DNA from: Burkholderia sp. 4M9327F10
GTDB lineage: Bacteria > Pseudomonadota > Gammaproteobacteria > Burkholderiales > Burkholderiaceae
Length of the DNA: 41,761 bases
Reading direction: 5' to 3'
Assembly: GCF_005503145.1 (NCBI RefSeq)
Contig: NZ_SCNV01000067.1
Span: forward strand, 1 to 41,761
Positions 7,858-15,165 of this stretch are shown one piece after another. The notes beneath the pieces are model-generated. The model had not been told where the DNA came from. It saw nothing but the letters and a program-made list of their open reading frames with translations, and did no database searches. The position numbers were made by a program, and so were the translations under genes. Positions within the stretch are counted from its first letter, which is position 1; each line of letters starts with the position of its first letter.

Positions 7858-9402
7858 ATGGATTACGTTATCGGCGTCGATATCGGCACCCAGAGCACGA
7901 AAGCGCTGCTGGTCGATCAGCACGGCGCGATCGTCGCGCAGCACGCGAGCAGCTACCAGCCGGATACCCCGAAGCCGCTCTGGGCCGAGCAGTGGCCGGC
8001 GGTGTGGCTGAAGGCGGTGGTGCTCTGCATTGCGCGCTGCGTCGAACAGGCCAAGGCGAAAGGCGTAGCCGCCGCGTCGATCAAGGCCGTTTGCGTGAGC
8101 AGCCTGTACGGCGGCTCGGGCATTCCGGTCGACAGCGAAATCCGCCCGCTTTATCCCTGCCTGATCTGGATGGACCGCCGCGCGACCGATCAGGTCGAAT
8201 GGGTGCGCAAGCATGTCGACCTCGAACGTCTCTACGCGATTACCGGCAACGGCGTGGACAGCTATTACGGCTATACGAAAATGCTGTGGCTGCGTGAGCA
8301 CGAGCCGGATGTGTGGTCGAAGACGCGCTACTTCCTGCCGCCCAATGCTTACCTGATCTACCTGCTGACGGGCGAAGTCGCAGTGGATCACAGTTCGGCG
8401 GGCAACATCGGCGGCGTCTACGATATTGCGCGGCGCGACTGGTCGGACGAGGCGCTCGACATGCTCGGCATTCCGGCCACCATGATGCCGGAGCGGCTCG
8501 TCGACTCATCCGAAGTGGTGGGCAGCCTGCTCTCGCAATGGACCGATCAGCTCGGCCTGAAGGCCGGCACACCTGTGGTCGCGGGCGGAGTCGATGCGGC
8601 CATGGCGACCTTTGCAGCGGGCGTCACGCGCGCCGGCCAGCATGTTGCCATGATCGGCACCAGCATGTGCTGGGGCTACATCAACCAGAACGTCGATGCG
8701 CACCATGGCCTGATCAGCATGCCGCACGTGTTCAACGGCCAGCACGATATCTACATCTTCGGCGGCGCGATTACGGCGGGCGCATCGGTCACGTGGTATC
8801 GCGAGCAGTTCTGCCATGCCGAAACCGAAGCGGCGCGTTCGTCGCCGCACGGCGATCCGCATAAGCTGCTCGAAGAGGCCGCCGAAAAGATTCCCGCGGG
8901 TTCGGACGGCGTGCTGTTTCTGCCTTATCTGATGGGCGAGCGCAGTCCCGTATGGGATGCGAAGGCGAGCGGCGCGTTTGTCGGCCTGAGCCTGTTTCAT
9001 ACGCGGGCGCATTTGTATCGTGCCGTGCTGGAAGGCGTGTCGTTTGCGCTCAAGCACAATATCGAAGCGGGACGCAAAGGCGCGCAGTCGCTCGACGACA
9101 AGCTGATCGTCGTAGGTGGCGCAGCGCATTCCGACCTGTGGATGCAGATCATTGCCGACATCACCGGCTATACCGTCTTCACCATCGAGCAGGAAGTGGA
9201 GGCCGCAATGGGGGCCGCGCTGCTGGCGGCGGTGGGCGTCAAGCTGGTGTCGCACGAGGCGGCGCAAGGCGGATGGGTCACGCTCATCGAGCGGGCCCGG
9301 CCGGCCCCCCAGCGTGTCGCTTTGTATGCCGAGCGCTTTGGCGTCTACACTGATTTGTACCCTGCCTTGAAACCGGTCATGCACCGGCTGCAACCCACAT
9401 GA
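7858..9402 (+). CDS. FGGY family carbohydrate kinase (xylulokinase/erythritol kinase-like)
   Basis: 514-residue kinase of the FGGY (actin-like ATPase) fold that would phosphorylate the polyol or the ketose made by the neighbouring dehydrogenases. The first phosphate-binding loop is GVDIGTQSTKALLVD near the N-terminus, the second is MIGTSMCWG, and the adenosine-binding segment includes VVGGAAHSDLWMQI. The FGGY signature region LPYLMGERSPVWD is typical. The start at 7858 has GGAG upstream and puts the phosphate loop at residues 8-15. An in-frame ATG at 7762 lacks a ribosome-binding site. The stop overlaps the next gene as ATGA. The exact substrate is not readable from sequence. D-xylulose, L-xylulose and erythritol/erythrulose are all plausible. 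Confidence 0.9.
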   Translation: MDYVIGVDIGTQSTKALLVDQHGAIVAQHASSYQPDTPKPLWAEQWPAVWLKAVVLCIARCVEQAKAKGVAAASIKAVCVSSLYGGSGIPVDSEIRPLYPCLIWMDRRATDQVEWVRKHVDLERLYAITGNGVDSYYGYTKMLWLREHEPDVWSKTRYFLPPNAYLIYLLTGEVAVDHSSAGNIGGVYDIARRDWSDEALDMLGIPATMMPERLVDSSEVVGSLLSQWTDQLGLKAGTPVVAGGVDAAMATFAAGVTRAGQHVAMIGTSMCWGYINQNVDAHHGLISMPHVFNGQHDIYIFGGAITAGASVTWYREQFCHAETEAARSSPHGDPHKLLEEAAEKIPAGSDGVLFLPYLMGERSPVWDAKASGAFVGLSLFHTRAHLYRAVLEGVSFALKHNIEAGRKGAQSLDDKLIVVGGAAHSDLWMQIIADITGYTVFTIEQEVEAAMGAALLAAVGVKLVSHEAAQGGWVTLIERARPAPQRVALYAERFGVYTDLYPALKPVMHRLQPT

Positions 9403-10136
9403 AAACGACCTTCGATTTTTCCGGGCGCTCGGTGCTGGTGACGGGCGCGTCGAGCGGTATCGGCCGCGCTACCGTCGAGTTGCTGTGCGAGAGCGGCGCA
9501 AGCGTTGTGGCGGCGGCGCGTAACGTCAACGAACTGGCGCGCCTCGCGGAGGAGACTGGCTGCGAGCCGCTGGTGCTCGATGTCGGAGATCCGGTCGCGA
9601 TTGACGATGCCCTCGCCGGTCTCGATGCATTCGATGGTCTGGTGAATTGCGCGGGTATTGCGCTGCTCGAACGGGCGGTCGATACGAGCGCAGCGAGTTT
9701 CGATCACGTGATGGCGGTGAACGCGCGCGGTGCGGCGCTGGTGGCGCGGCATGTGGCGCGTGGGATGATCGACGGCAAGCGGCAGGGCAGTATCGTCAAC
9801 GTGTCGAGCCAGGCGGCGCTTGTTGCGCTCGACGATCACCTTAGTTACTCCGCATCGAAGGCGGCGATGGATGCGATCACGCGGGCGTTGTGCATTGAAC
9901 TCGGGCCGCATGGGATTCGCGTGAACAGCGTGAATCCGACGGTGACGCTCACGCCGATGGCCGTGCAGGCATGGAGCGATCCGGCTAAACGCGGGCCAGC
10001 GTTGCAGGGGATTCCGTTGCGGCGGTTTGCGGAACCGCGTGAGGTGGCGGAACCGATTGTGTTTTTGTTGAGCGATGCGGCGGCGATGATTAGCGGGGTG
10101 GCGTTGCCGATTGATGGGGGGTATACGGCGCGCTGA
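9399..10136 (+). CDS. SDR oxidoreductase resembling dicarbonyl/L-xylulose reductase
   Basis: 245-residue short-chain dehydrogenase/reductase. The cofactor motif is TGASSGIG (residues 15-22). Arg41 after the second beta strand favours NADP(H). The catalytic set is Ser136/Ser137, Tyr150 and Lys154. The segments VNPTVTLTPM, AWSDPAKR, IPLRRFAEP and LPIDGGY closely match the animal DCXR/L-xylulose reductase family as I recall it, including the unusual NPTV in place of the common PG. This suggests interconversion of L-xylulose and xylitol or a similar ketose/polyol pair. It overlaps the kinase gene by 4 bp (ATGA), so translation is probably coupled. It is the last gene of the polyol operon. Confidence 0.88.
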   Translation: MKTTFDFSGRSVLVTGASSGIGRATVELLCESGASVVAAARNVNELARLAEETGCEPLVLDVGDPVAIDDALAGLDAFDGLVNCAGIALLERAVDTSAASFDHVMAVNARGAALVARHVARGMIDGKRQGSIVNVSSQAALVALDDHLSYSASKAAMDAITRALCIELGPHGIRVNSVNPTVTLTPMAVQAWSDPAKRGPALQGIPLRRFAEPREVAEPIVFLLSDAAAMISGVALPIDGGYTAR

Positions 10137-10156
10137 GCAACACGCGCGCCGTATTT
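10123..10156 (+). terminator. Intrinsic terminator overlapping the end of the SDR gene
   Basis: Perfect 11-bp arms ATACGGCGCGC (10123-10133) and GCGCGCCGTAT (10144-10154) enclose a 10-base loop holding the stop TGA (10134-10136), followed by TTT. It ends the polyol operon before the convergent kynA. The short T-run makes efficiency uncertain. Confidence 0.7.
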
Positions 10157-10186
10157 GAGACTGGGTGCGATTATCGGGTGGGTGGA

Positions 10187-11185
10187 CTAAAGCATCGTCC
10201 TCACATGCCACAACTCCGGAAACAGCACCACATCCAGCATCTTGCGCAGATACACCGCCCCACTCGTGCCACCAGTCCCCTGCTTGAAGCCGATAATCCG
10301 CTCAACCGTCGTCACATGCCGAAAGCGCCATTGCCTGAACGCATCTTCGAGATCGACCAGTTCCTCGGCCATCTCATACAGCTCCCAATGCTGTGACGGA
10401 TTGCGATAAACCTCGAGCCATGCCGCTTCCACCGACGCGTCGTGCGTAGTCGGCTGCGTCCAGTCGCGCTCTAGCCGCTCAGGCGCAATCGCGAAGCCGC
10501 GCCGCGACAGCAACCGGATCACTTCGTCATAGAACGAAGGCGCTTCCAGCGTAGCCTTGACTTCGGCAAGTATGTCGGACCGATGCGCATGCGGCTTTAG
10601 CATCAGCTCATTCTTGTTGCCCAGCAGGAACTCGATCTGCCGGTACTGATGCGATTGAAACCCGGACGAGCTGCCCAGATACGGCCGCATCGCGGTGTAT
10701 TCGGAAGGCGTCATTGTCGACAGCACATTCCACGCCTGCACCAGTTGCTCCATGATGCGCGAGACCCGAGCCAGCATCTTGAAGGCGGGCGGCAAGTTGT
10801 CCCGATGCACCGCATCGAGCGCGGCACGCAGTTCGTACAACGCGAGCTTCATCCACAGTTCGCTCGTTTGATGCTGGATGATGAACAGCATCTCGTTGTG
10901 ATCGGGCGAGAGCGGATGCTGGGCGGAGAGGATCGACCCCAGCGACAGGTAATCCCCATAGCTCATCGACTTCGAAAAATCGAGCTGGGCGTTGTGCCAG
11001 CCATCGCTGTCGCCATCGCCGGCCGCCGCCGGCGCGTATGGTGCTTGCGGTGCTTGCGGTGCCGAGGCCGCGTGAGCCGCCGCAGCGCCGCTGCCGTGGC
11101 CAAAGGGGCATCCACCTTGAATCGGCGCCGCACCGGATGCTTCCGGCGAACCGGGAATCCCCGGCGTCTGGATAGAGTCGGTCAT
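10187..11185 (-). CDS. kynA: Tryptophan 2,3-dioxygenase
   Basis: 332-residue heme enzyme that opens the indole ring of L-tryptophan to N-formylkynurenine, the first step of the kynurenine pathway. Core motifs are unmistakable: SYGDYLSL, DHNEMLFIIQHQTSELWMK, GFQSHQYRQIEFLLGN, and RFRHVTTVERIIGFKQGTGG, which carries the axial heme histidine. The first 60 residues are an Ala/Pro/Gly-rich extension beyond the catalytic core and contain CPFGHG (Cys26-Pro27), like a heme-regulatory motif. GAGGAG lies four bases before ATG. It follows kynU by only 10 bp and is last in the kynB-kynU-kynA operon. Confidence 0.97.
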   Translation of the reverse strand: MTDSIQTPGIPGSPEASGAAPIQGGCPFGHGSGAAAAHAASAPQAPQAPYAPAAAGDGDSDGWHNAQLDFSKSMSYGDYLSLGSILSAQHPLSPDHNEMLFIIQHQTSELWMKLALYELRAALDAVHRDNLPPAFKMLARVSRIMEQLVQAWNVLSTMTPSEYTAMRPYLGSSSGFQSHQYRQIEFLLGNKNELMLKPHAHRSDILAEVKATLEAPSFYDEVIRLLSRRGFAIAPERLERDWTQPTTHDASVEAAWLEVYRNPSQHWELYEMAEELVDLEDAFRQWRFRHVTTVERIIGFKQGTGGTSGAVYLRKMLDVVLFPELWHVRTML

Positions 11186-11195
11186 CGCGCGCTCC

Positions 11196-12446
11196 TCAGG
11201 TCACCGCACCGCGAGCGGCAAATTCAGGCGCACGCCAGGCCTCGGTGGCGAGTACCTCATGCAGCGTTTCGACGGCGTCCCACACATCGACAAAGCGCGT
11301 GTACAGCGGCGTAAAGCCGAAGCGCAATACACGCGGCTCGCGATAATCGCCGATCGCGCCGCGCGCGATCAGCGCCTGCATGACTTCATAACCGTGCGGA
11401 TGTTCGAAGCTCGCATGCGAGCCGCGCTGCGCGTGGTCGCGCGGCGTGACAAGCGTGAGCGGAAACTCGGCGCAGCGCGCTTCGACCAACTGGATGAACA
11501 GATCGGTCAGCGCCAGCGACTTGCGGCGGATCGCCTGCATATCGGTTTGCAGAAACACATCCAGCCCGCATTCGACGAGCGCCATCGACACCATCGGCTG
11601 CGTGCCGCACAAGAAGCGCCCCACGCCGTCGTCCGGTTTGTAGACCGGGTTCATCTCGAACGGCGCGCGGTGGCCCCACCAGCCCGATAGCGGTTGCGCA
11701 AACGCATTCTGATGGCGGTGCGGCACCCATACGAAGGCCGGCGAACCAGGGCCGCCGTTCAGATACTTGTAGGTACAGCCCACCGCATAGTCAGCGCCGA
11801 CGCCGTTCAGGTCCACCGGCACTGCGCCCGCCGAATGCGCGAGGTCCCACAGCGCAAGCGCGCCCTTGTCGTGAATCAGCTTCGTCAGCGCGGCCATGTC
11901 GTGCATGTAGCCGGTGCGGTAGTTCACGTGCGTGATCATCGCAATCGCGGTATCGGCGCCGATTGCCGCCGGCAGTTCGGCAGGGTCGTCGACGAGGCGC
12001 AACTCGTAACCGCGGTCGAGCTGCTCGATCAGACCTTGGGCGATATACAGGTCGGACGGGAAATTCGAACGCTCGGAGACGATCACGCGCCGCTTCGGAT
12101 CGCGTTCGTTGGCGACGCGCACGGCGGCCGAGAGCAGCTTGAACAGGTTGATCGAAATCGTATCGGTGACCACCACCTCGTTGTGCGCCGCGCCGATCAG
12201 CGGCGCGAGCTTGTTGCCGAGGCGCCGCGGCAGCGCGAACCAGCCCGCGCTGTTCCAGCTACGGATCAGTCCTTCGCCCCACTCGGCGGCGATCACGGAG
12301 TGCGCGCGCTGCGCAGCCGCCGAAGGCGGCACGCCGAGCGAGTTGCCGTCGAGATAGATGGTGTTCGCTGGCAGCGCGAACTGCTCGCGCAGCGGACCCA
12401 GCGGGTCGGCGCGGTCGAGCGCTACGGCTTCGTCACGGTTTTTCAT
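11196..12446 (-). CDS. kynU: Kynureninase
   Basis: 416-residue PLP-dependent hydrolase that cleaves L-kynurenine to anthranilate and L-alanine. Visible are YLDGNSLGVPP near the N-terminus, SERSNFPSDLY, DLAHSAGAVPVDL, and the PLP-lysine segment GCTYKYLNGGPGSPAF. The length is normal for the family. I chose the ATG at 12446 because the family N-terminus begins there. An in-frame ATG at 12530 would add 28 Cys/Pro-rich residues and overlap kynB. The ribosome-binding site is weak. It lies 28 bp downstream of kynB and 10 bp upstream of kynA. Confidence 0.96.
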   Translation of the reverse strand: MKNRDEAVALDRADPLGPLREQFALPANTIYLDGNSLGVPPSAAAQRAHSVIAAEWGEGLIRSWNSAGWFALPRRLGNKLAPLIGAAHNEVVVTDTISINLFKLLSAAVRVANERDPKRRVIVSERSNFPSDLYIAQGLIEQLDRGYELRLVDDPAELPAAIGADTAIAMITHVNYRTGYMHDMAALTKLIHDKGALALWDLAHSAGAVPVDLNGVGADYAVGCTYKYLNGGPGSPAFVWVPHRHQNAFAQPLSGWWGHRAPFEMNPVYKPDDGVGRFLCGTQPMVSMALVECGLDVFLQTDMQAIRRKSLALTDLFIQLVEARCAEFPLTLVTPRDHAQRGSHASFEHPHGYEVMQALIARGAIGDYREPRVLRFGFTPLYTRFVDVWDAVETLHEVLATEAWRAPEFAARGAVT

Positions 12447-12474
12447 GGTGGTCCAGAGTAAAAAATCAGCGGGA

Positions 12475-13119
12475 TCAGGTGAGGTCGGCGGCGGGCAGGG
12501 CGCGCAACACGGCGCGCACCGGGCTCGCATCGAGCGTGGCGAATTTGAGCGGCAGCGCGATCAGCTCGTAGTCGCCGGGCGCCACGTCATCCAGCACAAT
12601 GCCTTCGAGAATCGCCATCCGGTGCGCGCGGATGCGGTGATGAGCGTCCATGGTCTTCGATTCCTGCGGGTCCAGCGACGGCGTGTCGATGCCGATCAGC
12701 CTGGCCCCGTGCGCCGCCAGCAGGTCGATCGTCTCGGGTGCGACCGCGCAGAACCCGCTGTCCCACGCCGTAGTGGGCGCATGCCGGTACGTGCGCAGCA
12801 GCACGCGCGGCGGCAGGCGGTCGAGCGCGCCGCGCACGTGCCCGGGGGTGACGAGCGGCGTGGCGCCGATGCAGTGGATCACACGGCAGCGGCCCAGATA
12901 GGCGTCGAGCGGTACCGCGCCGATGGCGGCGCCCTCGGCGTCGTAGTGGAGCGGCGCATCGGTGTGTGCGCCGGTGTGCGGCGAGAGCGTGAGCCGGGCG
13001 ACGTTGACCGGCGAGCCGGCCTCCATGCGCCAGACCCGCTCGATCGTGACCGGCGTATCGCCCGGCCAGACGGGCGTTGCGGCGTCAATGGCGGGGGTGA
13101 TGTCCCAGAATGTAGTCAT
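12475..13119 (-). CDS. kynB: Kynurenine formamidase (arylformamidase)
   Basis: 214-residue bacterial-type metal-dependent cyclase-family hydrolase that removes formate from N-formylkynurenine to give kynurenine. The family metal-binding motif is SPHTGAHTDAPLHY, with a later conserved GIDTPSLDPQESKTMDAHH. It is the first gene of the kyn operon and is divergent from the Lrp-type regulator. GGAG lies close to the ATG (two-base spacing). Together with kynA and kynU it converts tryptophan to anthranilate, for energy, quinolone signals or siderophore precursors. Confidence 0.96.
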   Translation of the reverse strand: MTTFWDITPAIDAATPVWPGDTPVTIERVWRMEAGSPVNVARLTLSPHTGAHTDAPLHYDAEGAAIGAVPLDAYLGRCRVIHCIGATPLVTPGHVRGALDRLPPRVLLRTYRHAPTTAWDSGFCAVAPETIDLLAAHGARLIGIDTPSLDPQESKTMDAHHRIRAHRMAILEGIVLDDVAPGDYELIALPLKFATLDASPVRAVLRALPAADLT

Positions 13120-13250
13120 GTCTCCGATGTGCCTTGCAGTCTATGGCAGGAATGATAGGCGGGGCTTCGCGAAATGTGCTTGCGAAAAAATCTCGTTTTT
13201 TGGGCTCCCTTGGAACATAATTTGATTTAAATAGGAAAGGGAGACCGAAT
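13120..13250. promoter_or_regulatory. Divergent kynB/kynR control region
   Basis: This 131-bp region is markedly richer in A+T than its surroundings. It holds an inverted pair AAAAAA (13184-13189) and TTTTTT (13195-13200), and an 8-bp palindrome ATTTAAAT (13225-13232). CATAAT at 13216-13221 is a possible -10 for the regulator gene. AT-rich, loosely symmetrical DNA is the usual binding substrate of Lrp-type proteins. The exact operator is inferred, not demonstrated. Confidence 0.6.
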
Positions 13251-13766
13251 ATGAACGCGATCTCGCTCGACGCCACCGATTGCCGTATCTTGACGGTGCT
13301 TCAGCAAGAGGGAAGGATCAGCAATCTCGACCTGGCGGAGCGGATCTCGCTCTCGCCCTCGGCCTGTTTGCGCAGGCTGCGGCTGCTGGAAGAGCAGGGG
13401 GTTATCGAACGTTACCGGGCGTGCCTGAACCGCGAGGTGCTGGGCTTCGAACTGGAGGCGTTTGTGCAGGTGTCGATGCGCAACGACCAGCAAAACTGGC
13501 ACGAGCGCTTCGCCGAGGCGTTGCGGGACTGGCCGGAGGTGGTCGGGGCTTTCGTCGTGACGGGCGAAACCCACTACCTGCTGCGGGTGCTGGCGCACAA
13601 CCTGAAGCACTATTCGGATTTCGTGCTGCAGCGGCTCTACAAGGCGCCCGGCGTGATGGATATCCGCTCGAACATCGTCCTGCAGACGCTCAAGGAGGAT
13701 TCGGGCGTGCCGGTGGCGCTGGTGCCCGGGGCGATGGCCAGAACCAGCGTGACGGCGGGCGACTGA
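13251..13766 (+). CDS. kynR: Lrp/AsnC family regulator of kynurenine catabolism (KynR-like)
   Basis: 171-residue leucine-responsive-type regulator. The N-terminal helix-turn-helix covers about residues 5-60 (LDATDCRILTVLQQEGRISN, then LAERISLSPSACLRRLRLLE). A C-terminal RAM ligand-binding domain follows (VVGAFVVTGETHYLLRV). Its divergent position next to kynB matches the kynurenine-responsive KynR arrangement described in Pseudomonas and seen in Burkholderia. It probably activates kynBUA when kynurenine is present. GGGAGA lies upstream of the ATG. The role is inferred from position; the family is certain. Confidence 0.9.
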   Translation: MNAISLDATDCRILTVLQQEGRISNLDLAERISLSPSACLRRLRLLEEQGVIERYRACLNREVLGFELEAFVQVSMRNDQQNWHERFAEALRDWPEVVGAFVVTGETHYLLRVLAHNLKHYSDFVLQRLYKAPGVMDIRSNIVLQTLKEDSGVPVALVPGAMARTSVTAGD

Positions 13767-13800
13767 CGGGAAAGGCGGAGAAAGGGTTGGCTGCGGCCGC

Positions 13801-14310
13801 CTAGAGCGGCTTCAGGCCGTGGAACTGCCCGTTCTGAAACACCAGCGGCGCGACCTCGCCCGCGTCCTCGCGGATGCCGCAGCGTTCGACTTCGCCCACA
13901 AAAATGACGTGGTCGCCTTCTTCATAGCGGCTGCGGTTGTGGCATTCGAACCACGCCAGCGCGCCGTCGAGCACCGGCATGCCCGAGTCGCCCGCGGCGT
14001 GCGAGACGCCTTCGAAGCGGTCGCCTTTGACGGTGGCAAAGCGCTTGCACAGATCGAGTTGCGACGCGGCGAGCACGTTGACCACATAATGACTGTTCGC
14101 CTGGAACACCGGCATCGACGCCGAGCGGGTCGCGAGGCTCCACAGTACGAGCGGCGGCGCGAGCGATACCGAATTGAACGAGCTGGCGGTGATCCCGATC
14201 AACTGTCCCGATTCCGCCCGGGTCGTAATAACCGTGACGCCGGTGGCAAACTGGCCCAGCGCCTTCTTGAAGGCGACCTGGTCGAAATTGGGTGGCGTGG
14301 CGCGCTTCAT
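13801..14310 (-). CDS. Flavin reductase-like FMN-binding protein
   Basis: 169-residue split-barrel flavin reductase of the HpaC type, which supplies reduced flavin to a two-component monooxygenase. Conserved parts are FKKALGQFATGVTVITT, GITASSFNSVSLAPPLVLWSL, and a C-terminal GDHVIFVGEV. I chose ATG 14310, where homology starts. An upstream in-frame ATG at 14409 adds 33 basic residues unlike the family, and neither start has a strong ribosome-binding site. No monooxygenase gene lies nearby, so the partner is unknown. It is convergent with kynR and may have no link to kynurenine metabolism. Confidence 0.82.
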   Translation of the reverse strand: MKRATPPNFDQVAFKKALGQFATGVTVITTRAESGQLIGITASSFNSVSLAPPLVLWSLATRSASMPVFQANSHYVVNVLAASQLDLCKRFATVKGDRFEGVSHAAGDSGMPVLDGALAWFECHNRSRYEEGDHVIFVGEVERCGIREDAGEVAPLVFQNGQFHGLKPL

Positions 14311-14408
14311 TGGACGCGGGTCCACTGGGCAGGCCGGGCGGCCGCGGGTCGTGCGCGAAGGGAATGGATTGAATCGAAAGTCATGTAGAAAATCGGCGAT
14401 TTGCCCCA

Positions 14409-14414
14409 ATTTTA
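14409..14414 (-). promoter_or_regulatory. Possible -10 element for the flavin reductase gene
   Basis: On the minus strand TAAAAT reads from 14414 to 14409, about 95 bases upstream of the chosen start. There is no good -35. If used, it puts the ATG at 14409 outside the transcript and supports the start at 14310. Confidence 0.35.
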
Positions 14415-14555
14415 ACGGAATCGCGGACGAACTGGCCGCGAACCTTGGCCGCTATCGGTACCGCTAGCCGCTGCGACCGGCGTGGCCGGTTGAGCGTGGC
14501 CCGGCCAACGTGGCCCGGCCCGAACGCGGGTGGCAATCAACTAGGAGCATGCAGC

Positions 14556-15104
14556 ATGAGTCAGACAGGTGAAGTCGCCACCCTCGGTGGCGGATGTTTC
14601 TGGTGTCTCGAAGCAGTGTTTCTCAGCGTCGACGGCGTCAATGCCGTGGAGTCCGGCTACGCCGGCGGCCACGCGGAGCGGCCGACCTATGAGCAGGTGT
14701 GCGACGGCAACACCGGCCACGCGGAAGTCGTGAAGGTCGACTTCGATCCGGCGCGCATCAGCTACCGCGAAATTCTCGACATTTTCTTCGCGATCCACGA
14801 TCCGACCCAGCTTAACCGCCAGGGCAACGACGTCGGCACGCAATACCGCTCGGTGATCTTCACGCATTCGGAAGCGCAACGCGAGACGGCGCTGCAGGCG
14901 ATCCGCGAGATTGCCGCCGAAGGCATCTACGACGGGCAGATCGTCACCCAGGTGCTGCCGCTCGACGGCAACTACTGGCCGGCCGAGGCTTATCATCAGA
15001 ACTATTTTGCGCAGCACCCGAATCAGGGCTATTGCTCGTTCGTGGTGGCGCCGAAGGTCGCGAAGTTTCGCCAGAAGTTCGCGCATCGGGTGAAGGCGGA
15101 CTAA
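14556..15104 (+). CDS. msrA: Peptide-methionine (S)-S-oxide reductase
   Basis: 182-residue repair enzyme that reduces methionine-S-sulfoxide in proteins. The catalytic motif GGCFWCLE is at residues 12-19, followed by ESGYAGGHAERPTYEQVCDGNTGHAEVV and YRSVIF, all typical of MsrA. AGGAG lies upstream of ATG 14556. An in-frame ATG at 14445 has no ribosome-binding site and adds a low-complexity stretch. It stands alone, divergent from the flavin reductase gene and convergent with the DUF72 gene. A GGGGCG/CGCCCC hairpin follows the gene but lacks a T-run. Confidence 0.96.
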   Translation: MSQTGEVATLGGGCFWCLEAVFLSVDGVNAVESGYAGGHAERPTYEQVCDGNTGHAEVVKVDFDPARISYREILDIFFAIHDPTQLNRQGNDVGTQYRSVIFTHSEAQRETALQAIREIAAEGIYDGQIVTQVLPLDGNYWPAEAYHQNYFAQHPNQGYCSFVVAPKVAKFRQKFAHRVKAD

Positions 15105-15165
15105 GCATAACGGCGGGGGCGGCTGCGCGCCCCTGACTGTGGGGGCCGCACGGCGCAAACTGTGT

